A DNA stretch of 64,000 nt from Herpetosiphon gulosus (GCF_039545135.1 NZ_BAABRU010000001.1:248001-312000), one strand, 5' to 3'; shown: positions 43,505 to 53,296, counted from the first letter of the stretch. Notes: generated by a model not told the origin, from the sequence alone. Made by a program: numbers and translations.

Positions 43505-45226
43505 ATGAGTATGACATCGCAGACGGTTGTGCAAAATAGTGCCTTTGAGTTGGAACAGGTGTTGGTCGTGATTGAGCGGGCTGATGCGATTGCTAGTAGC
43601 ATGACCCTCGATCCTTTGCTTGATCGCATGCTGGCCTTGTTGATCGAGATTGCTGGCGGTGAGGCGGGTACGCTCTATCTGGTTGATGACGATGAGATCG
43701 TTTTTCAGGTTGTCCATGGCGATCCGGCGAGTCAACATTTGGTTGGCATGCGTTTACCAATTAATATCGGTTTGGTTGGGGCTACAATTCGTGCAGCTCA
43801 ACCATTGTGGATCGAAGATATCAACGCCGATCCACGTTGGGATCGTCGGCTAGGCGAGGCCAATAGCCTGCAATTACGCTCGCTACTGTCGTTGCCGCTC
43901 CTGCTCGAAGAACAGGTCGTTGGCGTGATTCAGATTTTCAATCCGCAACGTTCTGAGCCGCGCTTGCTCAAACTCTTGGGCAATCGGATGGCTGCCGAAG
44001 TCGAAAAAGCACGCTTGTTGAAAAAAAGCCAGCAACGTGAATCACGCTTGAGTGCCTTGGTCGAGATTGTGGGCCATATTGGCTCGACCCTCGACCGCAA
44101 GACCTTGCTAAATTTGATCATCGATTATGCGCGAATTTTGCTTGATGCCGAGGCTAGTTCGCTGTTTTTGACTGAGCCAGAAACAGGCGATTTGATTTTG
44201 CAGCATTCGACGGGCCATCTGCATGAACGCGTTCAGTCGGTGCGTTTGGCCAAAGGCCGTGGTATCGCGGGCTACGTCGCTGAAACTGGCGAGACAATCT
44301 GCGTTGGCGATGTCAAGCGCGATCAACGCCACGATGGTAGTGTTGATCAGATGACCGGTTTTGATACCCGTTCGATTTTGGCCGTGCCATTGCGCACTCG
44401 TTGCATTACCTTTGGCCGTGAACGAGCGCAATCCGAGGAACATCTGATTGGTTGCATCGAGGTTTTGAACAAACGCGATGGCCGTTTCGATGATGATGAT
44501 AAATTGTTGTTGCAAACCTTGGCACGTCAAGCAGCAACCGTGCTCGAAATTGCCGATTTGTATGCTGATGTCAACGAGCTATTTCTTGATGTTATTCAAG
44601 CCTTGACGGCGGCGATTGATGCCAAAGACCCGTATACCGAAGGCCATTCCAAGCGGGTTTCGGAATTTGCCGTGGCGATTGCTGAAGAATTAGAGCTTGA
44701 GCCAAGCTTTATTCACCACCTGCGGATTGGTGCGATTTTGCACGATGTTGGCAAAATTGGCATTAGCGATGGGGTGCTGAAAAAGCCTGGACGCTTGACC
44801 GACGATGAATTTGGCGAGATGAAATCGCATCCTGAGATTGGCGAGCGAATTCTCGGCCATATTCGCATGTTGCAAACCGAGTTACCAGTGATTATTCAAC
44901 ATCACGAGCGACTTGATGGCAGCGGCTACCCGTATGGCTTAGCCAAAGGCCAAATTTCACTCGGTGGACGAATTGTCGCCGTGGCCGATGCCTTTGATGC
45001 CATGACCTCTGACCGACCGTATCGCAGAGGCTTACCAATTGAAGAAGCGTTTCGACGTTTGCGGGCTGGAGCCGACACAGAATTTGATGCTGTCTGTGTT
45101 GAAGCACTCTGGCAAGCATTAAATCGTGGGCGAGTTCGCCCGCAACGGCTGCGTGATGATATTGGCGACCATCGAATTATCAACGATGCAACACCATTTC
45201 GCACTCCACTAACACCATCGGCTTGA
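43505..45226 (+). CDS. GAF-GAF-HD-GYP cyclic-di-GMP phosphodiesterase
   Basis: 573 residues. Two GAF sensor domains (about 30-165 and 195-350) precede an HD-GYP domain (about 360-540). Catalytic landmarks are intact: HD 413-414 in ILHDVGKIG, HHE 466-468, and DGSGYPYG with GYP at 474-476. It should degrade c-di-GMP. No membrane segment, so it is cytoplasmic and the GAF domains presumably bind a small molecule or cNMP. A GGAG lies four bases before the first ATG and eight before a second at 43511; either could be used. It is the only intact c-di-GMP enzyme in the window. Confidence 0.94.
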   Translation: MSMTSQTVVQNSAFELEQVLVVIERADAIASSMTLDPLLDRMLALLIEIAGGEAGTLYLVDDDEIVFQVVHGDPASQHLVGMRLPINIGLVGATIRAAQPLWIEDINADPRWDRRLGEANSLQLRSLLSLPLLLEEQVVGVIQIFNPQRSEPRLLKLLGNRMAAEVEKARLLKKSQQRESRLSALVEIVGHIGSTLDRKTLLNLIIDYARILLDAEASSLFLTEPETGDLILQHSTGHLHERVQSVRLAKGRGIAGYVAETGETICVGDVKRDQRHDGSVDQMTGFDTRSILAVPLRTRCITFGRERAQSEEHLIGCIEVLNKRDGRFDDDDKLLLQTLARQAATVLEIADLYADVNELFLDVIQALTAAIDAKDPYTEGHSKRVSEFAVAIAEELELEPSFIHHLRIGAILHDVGKIGISDGVLKKPGRLTDDEFGEMKSHPEIGERILGHIRMLQTELPVIIQHHERLDGSGYPYGLAKGQISLGGRIVAVADAFDAMTSDRPYRRGLPIEEAFRRLRAGADTEFDAVCVEALWQALNRGRVRPQRLRDDIGDHRIINDATPFRTPLTPSA

Positions 45227-45312
45227 GCAGGCTGGGTTTTCGGGCATTTGCGCGGGCTATGGTGGGATTGTTGGTCAACAGCATGGCTGTTTGATCTGAA
45301 TTTAGTCTGATG

Positions 45313-45349
45313 AAAGGAAAACTCGCAATTTACGCGAGTTGCAATAGAT
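45313..45349 (+). promoter_or_regulatory. Shine-Dalgarno separated from its start by a hairpin
   Basis: AGGA (45315-45318) is followed by the hairpin AACTCGC/GCGAGTT (45320-45340), then nine bases to the ATG at 45350. Unfolded, the site is over 30 bases from the start. Folded, the effective spacing is about ten. No other ribosome site is visible. Confidence 0.5.
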
Positions 45350-46642
45350 ATGCCATTCCAACGCCCAAAACGCCGTAGCCCACAGCGCGGCCCGCAATCG
45401 AATGCCGCTCGTCCAGCCCGACCTGGCCGACCTGGCTCACGCCCCAATCAAGCGCCAACCCGTGGCCCACGCCATGATCCTGCTGGCCGCCCAGCGGGTG
45501 CAGCTCCCGCCGGAGTAGTCCGCCAGCGAGCATTTGTCAAACAACCAACCGTCGATATGAGTCGTCCGTTGTTTGCGGTGCAAACCCAACCTGGGGTTGG
45601 CCAATTGTTGTTGGCCGAAATTAATGCGACCTTGCAAAAACCAATGCTGGTTGCCCAACGCCACATTACCCAAAAAGATGATATGTTGTTGTTTCATACC
45701 AACACCAACTCCAAAGAATTGTTTAATCTGCGAACTGCCGAAGATTTATTTGTGGTAGCAGCACGGGCTTTCAATATCTCACCTGATCAAAGTGGCTTGA
45801 AGCAAATTCACGCTGCGGTCAAAAATAGCCCGTTGGTGCCAACGGCTCTGCGGGTTTTCACCTTGAATGGTGGTCGCACGCCCAAAATCACCAGTTTTCG
45901 GGTGGTAACGCGGGTCACTGGCAAGCAAGATTTTGCCCGTAAAGCCGTGGGTATCGCCGTGGCCGATGCGGTGCGCGATAACTGGCCAGGCCGCTGGAAG
46001 TTGGTCGAAGAAGATGCCGATGTTGAAATGTGGGTAACCCTGTTTGGTAGCGAAATTGTGGTCGCAATTCGGCTTTCAACTGGCGGTATGCGCCATCGCA
46101 TTCAGCGCGTGGTTGATCGTCCGGCGGCCTTGCGACCTGCGATTGCTGCGGCGATGGTGCGGCTCTCCAACCCGCAACCAACCGATGTCTTTTTAGATGC
46201 CATGGCTGGCACAGGAACGATCATTGCTGAACGGGCAGCAATTGGGCCGTTTGAGCGGCTAATTGCTGGCGATAAGAGCCGTGAAGCAGTCAAAGCCCTG
46301 AGCCGAAACTTAGCAAGTGTTGGCGGCGATTTAGCCATTCGCCGTTTAGATGCTACTGACTTACCATTCCAACCAGGCGAAATTAACAAGCTCGTCACCA
46401 ATTTGCCCTTTGGTAAACAAGTCAACAATATCGATGAATTGCATCAATTGTATTCTGGGGTCTGTGCAGAATGGGCGCGAATCGTTGCGCCTGGTGGCAT
46501 GATCGTGGCGCTGGCTGCCGAAATCGATGTGCTGCGCGAAAAAATCAATGCCACGCCAGAATTACGAGTTCGTGGAACGTTCCCAATCGCTGTATTGGGC
46601 CAAACGGCCACGATTGTGCAACTTGAACGTCGTAGAATGTAG
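45350..46642 (+). CDS. THUMP-domain RNA methyltransferase
   Basis: 430 residues. The first 65 are Pro/Arg/Gly-rich and probably disordered. A THUMP domain follows (about 70-230), then a Rossmann methyltransferase (about 240-430) with SAM motif DAMAGTGTI and the catalytic TNLPFG, the NxPF/Y variant of Trm11/Trm14/TrmN enzymes. It probably makes N2-methylguanosine in tRNA; rRNA cannot be excluded. The start at 45350 depends on the unusual hairpin site; an alternative ATG before SRPLFAVQTQP would remove the disordered tail. Confidence 0.88.
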   Translation: MPFQRPKRRSPQRGPQSNAARPARPGRPGSRPNQAPTRGPRHDPAGRPAGAAPAGVVRQRAFVKQPTVDMSRPLFAVQTQPGVGQLLLAEINATLQKPMLVAQRHITQKDDMLLFHTNTNSKELFNLRTAEDLFVVAARAFNISPDQSGLKQIHAAVKNSPLVPTALRVFTLNGGRTPKITSFRVVTRVTGKQDFARKAVGIAVADAVRDNWPGRWKLVEEDADVEMWVTLFGSEIVVAIRLSTGGMRHRIQRVVDRPAALRPAIAAAMVRLSNPQPTDVFLDAMAGTGTIIAERAAIGPFERLIAGDKSREAVKALSRNLASVGGDLAIRRLDATDLPFQPGEINKLVTNLPFGKQVNNIDELHQLYSGVCAEWARIVAPGGMIVALAAEIDVLREKINATPELRVRGTFPIAVLGQTATIVQLERRRM

Positions 46643-46683
46643 CGATGTGGGCTTTTGGGCCGCATTGCGAAAGAGGTATAACT

Positions 46684-48051
46684 ATGGAAAAACCAATTGT
46701 GGCGATTGTTGGCCGACCTAATGTTGGCAAATCGACCTTGTTTAATAAGCTGATTGGCGAGCGCCGCGCGATTATTGCCGATGAAGCTGGCACAACCCGC
46801 GACCGCCAATATGGCGAAACGATCTGGAATGGCCGCGTATTTACCATTGTAGATACGGCAGGTTTGTTGGTTGGCGATGATGATCCAAACTTGCCTTTAG
46901 CCGAAATTGTGCGCCGTACTCACCAACAAGCTCAGCTGGCGATCGACGAAGCCGATGTGATTGTGTTTATGGTCGATGTACGTGAAGGCTTGATCGCTGC
47001 TGATGAAGAGGTTGCCGCCTTATTGCGCCGTAGCAGCAAACCTGTAGTCTTGGGTGTAAACAAAGCTGATACCGAAGATCGCCGCCAAAATGCGGTTGAG
47101 TTCTACAACCTTGGCTTGGGCGACCCAATTGCTTTGAGCGCCTATCATGGCACCGGCTCAGGCGATTTGCTTGATGAAATTGTGCGCAATTTGCCAGCAG
47201 GCCAAGAAGAAGAGGAAGACGACAATTCGCTGAAAATTGCGATTGTCGGGCGACCAAACGTTGGTAAATCGAGCTTGCTGAATAAATTGGTCGGCGAAGA
47301 GCGGGTGGTTGTTAGCGATATTCCTGGCACAACTCGCGATTCAATCGACACCAAATTGACCTATAAAGGCATTCCAATTACCTTGATCGATACCGCTGGG
47401 ATTCGGCGACGTGGCTCGATTGAGCAAGGGATTGAACGCTACAGTGTGTTACGCACGATGAAAGCAATCGAGCGTTGCCATATTGCCCTGATTTTGGTCG
47501 ATGCCCAAGAAGGCCCGACCGCTCAAGACACCCACGTGGCAGGCATGGTTTTGGAAGCCAACAAAGGCTTGGCGATTATCGTCAACAAATGGGATTTGAT
47601 CGATAAAGCCAAATTCAGCTACGAAGATGCCAAAACCACCATGTCGCAGGTGTTTCACTTTGCGCCGTATGCGCCGATTGAATTTATTTCGGCTAAAACT
47701 GGCCAACGCGCTACCAAAGTGCTCGATATTGCCCAAACCATCCAGAGCGAACGCAACAAACGCGTTAGCACTTCGGATATTAACAACTTGTTGCGGGCAG
47801 CGGTGCGCGAACACCCACCAACAGCAATGCATAAAGGCGCTCACTTGCGCTTGTTCTATGCAACCCAAGCCCAAGTTGAGCCACCAGTCTTCTTGTTCTT
47901 CTCGAATGCACCAGAACAAGTGCACTTTGGCTACAAGCGCTACCTCGAAAATCGTATTCGCGAACAATATGGCTTTATTGGCACACCAATTATTTTGGTG
48001 TTCAAAGGTCGCGAGGAAGAGCAAACCGTTTCGGTTTCTGGCAAACGCTAA
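46684..48051 (+). CDS. der: Ribosome-associated GTPase Der (EngA)
   Basis: 455 residues from ATG 46684, with GAGG upstream; the family starts at KPIVAIVGRPNVGKSTLFNK. Two GTPase domains are present, each with a GRPNVGKS P-loop, and DTAG and NKxD motifs. A C-terminal KH-like domain follows. Essential for 50S assembly. A bidirectional terminator follows. Confidence 0.97.
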   Translation: MEKPIVAIVGRPNVGKSTLFNKLIGERRAIIADEAGTTRDRQYGETIWNGRVFTIVDTAGLLVGDDDPNLPLAEIVRRTHQQAQLAIDEADVIVFMVDVREGLIAADEEVAALLRRSSKPVVLGVNKADTEDRRQNAVEFYNLGLGDPIALSAYHGTGSGDLLDEIVRNLPAGQEEEEDDNSLKIAIVGRPNVGKSSLLNKLVGEERVVVSDIPGTTRDSIDTKLTYKGIPITLIDTAGIRRRGSIEQGIERYSVLRTMKAIERCHIALILVDAQEGPTAQDTHVAGMVLEANKGLAIIVNKWDLIDKAKFSYEDAKTTMSQVFHFAPYAPIEFISAKTGQRATKVLDIAQTIQSERNKRVSTSDINNLLRAAVREHPPTAMHKGAHLRLFYATQAQVEPPVFLFFSNAPEQVHFGYKRYLENRIREQYGFIGTPIILVFKGREEEQTVSVSGKR

Positions 48052-48073
48052 ATATTCTAGCATTCAATCCAGC

Positions 48074-48111
48074 AAAAAGCACTTCAATCAACGCCGATTG
48101 AAGTGCTTTTT
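48074..48111. terminator. Bidirectional terminator after der
   Basis: AAAAAGCACTTCAATC (48074-48089) pairs with GATTGAAGTGCTTTTT (48096-48111). A/T runs on both sides serve der and the convergent acyl-CoA dehydrogenase. Confidence 0.9.
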
Positions 48112-48142
48112 ACAATTAAATTATTTGATTAAGTCCAAAAAA

Positions 48143-49291
48143 TTAGGCTAATTCGCCAAGTAAACCACGTGAGATGACCATACGCAGAATTTCCGATGTG
48201 CCTTCGCCAATGGTCAGCAAACGGGTGTCGCGATAGTAGCGCTCAACCGGATATTCGCTGCTATAGCCGTAGCCGCCAAAGATTTGCACGGCGTTGCGGC
48301 AGGCCCGTTCTGAGGCTTCCGAGGCGTAGAGTTTGGCAATCGCTGCTTCGCGGGTAAAGGGTTTGCCATTTTCTTTGAGCCATGCGGCACGTAAAATCAG
48401 CAAACGAGCAGCTTCTAGCTCGGTATCCATATCAGCCAACATATTGCTGATCGATTGATAGCTACCAATTGCATGGCCAAAGGCTTGGCGCTCACGGGCA
48501 TAGCTAACCGCAGCTTCCATTGCGGCCACGCCTAAACCAATTGCCATGGCCCCAATCGAGATTCGTCCGCCATCAAGCACTTTGAGGAATTGCACAAAGC
48601 CATCGCCTTCGGCTCCCAGCAGATTTTCAAGCGGAACCCGCACATTATCAAAGGTGATAGCGTGAGTATTTGATCCACGTAAACCCATTTTGTGCTCAGG
48701 GCTGCCAAAATGCACTCCAGGCGTACCTTTGGGAATGATGATCGCGCTGATGCCACGTTTGCCGCGATCTTTATTGGTAATAGCGGTGGCGATCAAGTGG
48801 CCTGCTTCGGCGGCGTTGGTGATCCACATTTTTGCACCGTTGATCACCCATTCGTTGCCATCGCGCACGGCAGTAGTGCGCGTTGAGCCAGCATCCGAGC
48901 CAGCATGGGGTTCAGTTAAGCCAAATGCCCCAAGGTAACGACCTTCAGCAGCTGGCCGCAGAAATTGCTCTTTTTGTTGATCGTTGCCAAACATGGCGAT
49001 TGGGGCGCTACCCAAACCAACATGGGCCGCATAGGAAAGCGCAGTCGAGCCACAACAGCGGGCAATTTCTTCAACTGCCAGCGCCGCGCTAATCGCATCG
49101 GCTCCTGCACCGCCCAATTCTTCAGCAAAAGGCAAGCCCATCAAGCCCATATCGGCCATTTTTTGCCAAGTTGAGGCTGGAATCTGGGCTTTTTCATCAA
49201 CGTCTTTGGCTTTGGGCAATAACTCACGCTCAGCAAATTCACGCACACTCTGACGTAACTCTTGCTGTTCTTGGGTTAACTGGAAATCCAT
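48143..49291 (-). CDS. Acyl-CoA dehydrogenase
   Basis: 382 residues of the short-chain-type family. Visible motifs are FGLTEPHAGSDAGS (FAD contact), MWITNA, and RLLTIGEGTSEILR, where the Glu of GEGTSEI is the catalytic base. It oxidises acyl-CoA to the 2,3-enoyl form using FAD and passes electrons to ETF. The pattern is nearest to butyryl- or isovaleryl-type enzymes, but the substrate is not certain. AGGAG lies before the ATG. It stands alone, upstream of which is a phrase island. Confidence 0.96.
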   Translation of the reverse strand: MDFQLTQEQQELRQSVREFAERELLPKAKDVDEKAQIPASTWQKMADMGLMGLPFAEELGGAGADAISAALAVEEIARCCGSTALSYAAHVGLGSAPIAMFGNDQQKEQFLRPAAEGRYLGAFGLTEPHAGSDAGSTRTTAVRDGNEWVINGAKMWITNAAEAGHLIATAITNKDRGKRGISAIIIPKGTPGVHFGSPEHKMGLRGSNTHAITFDNVRVPLENLLGAEGDGFVQFLKVLDGGRISIGAMAIGLGVAAMEAAVSYARERQAFGHAIGSYQSISNMLADMDTELEAARLLILRAAWLKENGKPFTREAAIAKLYASEASERACRNAVQIFGGYGYSSEYPVERYYRDTRLLTIGEGTSEILRMVISRGLLGELA

Positions 49292-49349
49292 TAAACATAT
49301 CTCCTATGATTTGGTCGGCTTCGTTGCCTAATTGTAGTATACCAAGAAG

Positions 49350-49469
49350 TTGTCCGTTAGGGGTCAGGGGCTAGGGGTTAGGGTTCAGGATAACGAGGGT
49401 TTTGGCTTCTTCACTGGTTCTAGCTAAAGCCTACACTCTGATCCCAAACCCCTGACCCCTGATCCCTAA
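49350..49469. repeat. Phrase island 8, inverted CCCCTGA arms
   Basis: TTAGGGGTCAGGGGCTAGGG (49356-49375) with GGTTAGGGTTCAGGA to 49390 faces CCCAAACCCCTGACCCCTGA and TCCCTAA (49442-49469). The arms are inverted copies of the same phrase. The stop of the minus-strand membrane gene directly abuts the right arm. Confidence 0.75.
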
Positions 49470-50726
49470 TTACGTTTCTTCATCGATAAAGGCCACATGG
49501 CGGAAGGTGGTTTGGTCTTCGATGCTGGCCCCAAGTGCGCCCACAATCAGCCCAATGATCGTGACCGTACCAGCCAAGGCCAGATTATGCTCAAGCGACA
49601 AAATTGCGAAATCGGTCCAACGAAGCGCCAATTCGTTGGGAACCACCCAAATGACCAGCATTGCAGCGCTGATCAGCAGCAACACCATCGACAGCATTGA
49701 GCCTAAAATTGTTAAAATAATTGCAAAATCAGTTACAACGACTTGCTCAGTTAGCCGAAAGCGGGTGCGGCGGGTGAGCAAGCGCTGGCGTGTTACGACA
49801 AAGGTGGTGGTTCCCGCAATCGTGATTCCTAAAGCCCCAGCCACTTCAGCCAATGGCAAGCGCACGCCAACATCCCACACTTCGGCGGTAAAGAGCAGAA
49901 TCAGCAAGGTCGATAAGGCTGCGCCCGTAAATTTAGTCAGATGCCAAACCAAAATCCATGGGCGGTTACGGGCGACGGCGGCGATAATTTCGCGACCTGA
50001 GCGTACTAGTACGCGCAAGGTAAAAAAGAAGGGATTGCGCGATGATTGAGCAGTTTCTTCAACCCGCAGGTCGGCAACTTCGGTCAGCGATTCGAGCATC
50101 CATTCATGTTCCTCGCTACTAAAATCGTGGACTGCATCGAGATCTTCGGGCACACGCGGCACGCTCATTGGACTAGTGTGATCGTCGTTATGCGGCAAGG
50201 CCAACAAATCGCCCAGCAAATGTAAAAATAGCGCCCAGATGCGATTGCTCAGCACCAATTCGCGCTCAGCTTTGCGCACCATCGAGCGCTGAGCAGTTGG
50301 GTCGAGCCGCGCAGTCGAGATCGCTGCGGCATCAAGGCCACTGGCGGGTGTGCCCAACGTGTATTGCTTGCTCAAGGCGTGCAGATCGGTGGCGGTAAAG
50401 GCAATCGCAAAATCCCAACCCTTGGTCAAACGCTCGGTCACCGCCATATCAATTAATCTAATCGGCTCGGCCAGCACATCATCAGGATTGGGGTCGGGAC
50501 GCACGACGATTGGCACGCGCCACGAAAATTCAGGGAAGCGCTGGCGTAAATATTCACGAGTTCGTTCGCGAGCCGTGCGAATTGCACCTTCGTCGATTTT
50601 TTCAAATGTGCCAATTAACACCCAACCAATTTCAACCAATGGTTTCTTGGGTGGCAGATCTTCACGGGCGCTATTCCACAAGTATTCCTCTTGGATGTTT
50701 GCAGACTCGATCATGGCTTCGCTCAT
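49470..50726 (-). CDS. Membrane protein with a decayed metzincin-like motif
   Basis: 418 residues. The first 250 are soluble; three to four membrane helices follow (about 270-400). Within the soluble part, FLHLLGDLLALPHNDD (about 180) has the outline of HExxHxxGLPHxD but with Leu and Asp in place of the catalytic Glu and second His. AISTARLDP just before it also resembles archaemetzincin-type proteins. Any protease activity would be lost. Translation is coupled to the Mur-ligase gene by a four-base ATGA overlap. I do not recognise the overall family. Confidence 0.75.
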   Translation of the reverse strand: MSEAMIESANIQEEYLWNSAREDLPPKKPLVEIGWVLIGTFEKIDEGAIRTARERTREYLRQRFPEFSWRVPIVVRPDPNPDDVLAEPIRLIDMAVTERLTKGWDFAIAFTATDLHALSKQYTLGTPASGLDAAAISTARLDPTAQRSMVRKAERELVLSNRIWALFLHLLGDLLALPHNDDHTSPMSVPRVPEDLDAVHDFSSEEHEWMLESLTEVADLRVEETAQSSRNPFFFTLRVLVRSGREIIAAVARNRPWILVWHLTKFTGAALSTLLILLFTAEVWDVGVRLPLAEVAGALGITIAGTTTFVVTRQRLLTRRTRFRLTEQVVVTDFAIILTILGSMLSMVLLLISAAMLVIWVVPNELALRWTDFAILSLEHNLALAGTVTIIGLIVGALGASIEDQTTFRHVAFIDEET

Positions 50727-52339
50727 GGGTTGCGCTCCCAGGCTTGGGCGATGGCAATTTTGCTAGCCCGATCTTTATAAACAATCCAAATCAGCACATC
50801 ACCCGCCTTGGCTGGTTGGGTAAGCTCGGCAAAAGCGGCTTCGTCGCCCTCTAGCTCGGTGATTGCGGCAGGATCAAGGCCAACAGCACTGGCAGCAGCG
50901 ATCATCAATGGCTCTAAAACGCCTGGTTCGCGCCCACGCAAAAACCATGGATCGCGCTTGAGGATCAACCGATCCACATGTTGGGCGATGATTGTCATTT
51001 GCTCTTGAATTTGTTGGTCGGTACGATCACCCGTGCCGCTGAACACCATGGCAATTTTTCCATTGGCGGTGCGGAGTGGCGCGGCGCTAGCTAATAACAC
51101 CCGCAAGCCATCGCTATTGTGAGCATAATCGATTAATAAGGTGATGCCATCGCGCTGAAATTGATTCAAACGGCCTGGGTTATGCTCGGCATTTGGTTGA
51201 AATCCAGCGAGGCCCAGCGCAATCTGGCCAGCGCTTAATCCAAATGCAAACAGCGCGGCAGCAGCAGCCAAAGCATTGGCAATATTGTGCTGAGCCACGC
51301 CGCCAAAACTCAAGGGCAACTCAACCACCGCAATTAATGCTTGAGTTTGGCCAGCACTGGCTAGAATTAATTGGTTAGCATCAAGATACAAACACGTTTG
51401 TTGCTGCTGTTGCGCTTGTATAATCAAGGGGTTATTGGCTTGCAAACTAAACCAAATAATTGGCGTTGTTGCTTGGGGGGCAACCACCTCAACTAACACC
51501 GGATCATCAGCATTCAAAATAACGGCTTTTTGGGCGGCTCGTACAATGGTTGCCTTGAAATGGGCCATTTCGGCGACAGTTGCCAAACCGCGATCTGGCA
51601 GATGATCGTCGGCAACATTGGTTAAAACCGCAATCTCGCACTGGTTGAAGGCCAAGCCACGGCGCAATAAACCACCGCGAGCAGTTTCCAACACAGCCAC
51701 CTCGACCGCTGAATGGCTCAGTACCTGTTGCGCTCCGCCAAAACCCGTCCAATCGCCTTGCTCTATTGCTTGGTTGTTAATCCAAACGCCGTCGGTATCG
51801 GTGCGGCCTGTTTGGTAGCCAGCGGTGCGCAAGCTAAAATCGATCAAGCGGGTAGTGGTGGTTTTGCCGTTAGTGCCACTAATCGCGATAATTGGCAAGG
51901 TTTGGTACATGCTACGGTCGAATTGAGCGGCGTTTTGGCGATAACGGCCATAGCCAACCCACCATGCTTCAGCCTCACGCCAAAGTGCCAATTGTTGATT
52001 GGCTAAATCGTGCAATGAGTTTGGAATTTGCTCCTGCTCCAGCATCGCCTGAATTTCGGCAGTGCTGGCAGCTTGATCTGAGCCTGCCAATTGCTCAAGC
52101 AGCAGAGCCAAACTTTCGGGCGTAGCAGTTTGCCAAGTAATGGCATATTCGCCCAAACTCGGGTGTTGTTGTAAAACAGGCTCAGCGTGGGCGATGCCAT
52201 AGTTGGCACAAACCAGCGCCACTTGCTTGAGCCAAGCATTAATCTCCTCAGCTTCGCCAACCAGCCGAACTAAAGCAACCGGGGCATGAGCATAGCCATT
52301 TGGCCCTTCCAAGGCCCGAATATCACGAAACTCCAGCAT
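50723..52339 (-). CDS. Cyanophycin-synthetase-like Mur ligase without ATP-grasp domain
   Basis: 538 residues. About 145 unassigned residues lead to a Mur-ligase core with P-loop SGTNGKTTTTRL (154-165), VAVLETARGGLLRRGLAF, LTNVADDHL, and LNADDP, matching the C-terminal half of CphA. CphA makes cyanophycin from Asp and Arg and needs an N-terminal ATP-grasp domain, which is absent. Its substrate is therefore a different peptide or amino acid pair, or a partner supplies the missing half. The coupled downstream gene is a membrane protein. AAGG lies before the ATG. Confidence 0.85.
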   Translation of the reverse strand: MLEFRDIRALEGPNGYAHAPVALVRLVGEAEEINAWLKQVALVCANYGIAHAEPVLQQHPSLGEYAITWQTATPESLALLLEQLAGSDQAASTAEIQAMLEQEQIPNSLHDLANQQLALWREAEAWWVGYGRYRQNAAQFDRSMYQTLPIIAISGTNGKTTTTRLIDFSLRTAGYQTGRTDTDGVWINNQAIEQGDWTGFGGAQQVLSHSAVEVAVLETARGGLLRRGLAFNQCEIAVLTNVADDHLPDRGLATVAEMAHFKATIVRAAQKAVILNADDPVLVEVVAPQATTPIIWFSLQANNPLIIQAQQQQQTCLYLDANQLILASAGQTQALIAVVELPLSFGGVAQHNIANALAAAAALFAFGLSAGQIALGLAGFQPNAEHNPGRLNQFQRDGITLLIDYAHNSDGLRVLLASAAPLRTANGKIAMVFSGTGDRTDQQIQEQMTIIAQHVDRLILKRDPWFLRGREPGVLEPLMIAAASAVGLDPAAITELEGDEAAFAELTQPAKAGDVLIWIVYKDRASKIAIAQAWERNP

Positions 52340-52420
52340 AGGCCACCAACCTTAATTCAGCGCGAATCTAGGCTTAATGGTACATGCACCGCCCAAAAAA
52401 GCAATTGATTTGCGGCTGTT

Positions 52421-52469
52421 CAAACCACAGACTAAACATTATTCGAACATTTGCGTAGGCTGTGGTTTG
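52421..52469. other. Hairpin downstream of proC
   Basis: CAAACCACAG (52421-52430) pairs with CTGTGGTTTG (52460-52469). It lies between the proC stop and the Mur-ligase start on the same strand. No U-tract, so termination is uncertain. Confidence 0.5.
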
Positions 52470-52480
52470 TATTTGAACGA

Positions 52481-53296
52481 TTACTCGCCACCAAGCTCAC
52501 GAGCGCGACGATACGCCGCCCAAACTCCATCGGCTAAAACCGTGCGCAAACGCCCTTTTTCGAGTTCGTAAAGGGCAGCAGCGGTTGTACCACCTGGCGA
52601 AGTCACCATATTGCGTAGTTCGGCGACATGCTTGCCCGATTGGGCCGAGTAGCGCACCGCTCCAATCACGGTTTGCTCGACCAGTTGAGCCGCGATCCGG
52701 CGGGGAAATCCCATGTGTACACCAGCATCGATCAAGGCTTCCATCACCATAAAAACGTAGGCTGGGCCTGTGCCCGAGAGTGCCGTGGCCATATCCATAA
52801 ATTTCTCGTCCTCAACCTCAACTTCCTCGCCAATGGCGCTGAGTACGATTTTGGCCCAACCACGCCGCGCCTGATCAAGCCCTTTGCTGGCCGTCCAAAC
52901 TGTAATACCTTCGGCAATTTGGGCAGGAGTATTGGGCATCGAACGTGCAATGGCGTTATGACCAGTCGCTTCGGCGATTTGGCGCATCTTGACCCCTGCC
53001 AAAACCGAAACAATCAGATCATCGGTTTGAAATGCGCCGTTGAGTTGGGGCAGCACTTGCTCAGTCATTTGAGGTTTGATGCCTAAAATCACCACATTGC
53101 CCCAAGTTGCGGCCTCGCGATTATCGCCTGTGGTGGCAATGCCCCAGCGTTGTGATAGCTCGCGGCGACGCTCAGGGCGCGGAGTGGCCGCCAAAACTTG
53201 GGTTGGTTGTACCAATTCGGCTTGGAGTAGGCCACCGATGACGGCCTCGCCCATAGTGCCTGTGCCAATAACTGCAACATTGAGATTGGTTAACAT
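52481..53296 (-). CDS. proC: Pyrroline-5-carboxylate reductase
   Basis: 271 residues. The N-terminal Rossmann motif is VIGTGTMGEAVIGGLL, and the C-terminal dimerisation domain has the family signature DMATALSGTGPAYVFMVMEA. It reduces pyrroline-5-carboxylate to proline with NAD(P)H, the last step of proline synthesis. It lies 228 bases downstream of proS on the same strand, so the two could share the T-box-controlled transcript. GGAG is 11 bases before the ATG. Confidence 0.97.
   Translation of the reverse strand: MLTNLNVAVIGTGTMGEAVIGGLLQAELVQPTQVLAATPRPERRRELSQRWGIATTGDNREAATWGNVVILGIKPQMTEQVLPQLNGAFQTDDLIVSVLAGVKMRQIAEATGHNAIARSMPNTPAQIAEGITVWTASKGLDQARRGWAKIVLSAIGEEVEVEDEKFMDMATALSGTGPAYVFMVMEALIDAGVHMGFPRRIAAQLVEQTVIGAVRYSAQSGKHVAELRNMVTSPGGTTAAALYELEKGRLRTVLADGVWAAYRRARELGGE

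Noticed and set aside
52377-52571. A 64-codon plus-strand open frame over the proC hairpin
   Set aside because: It spans the end of proC and the hairpin, has no ribosome site and is unlike a protein.
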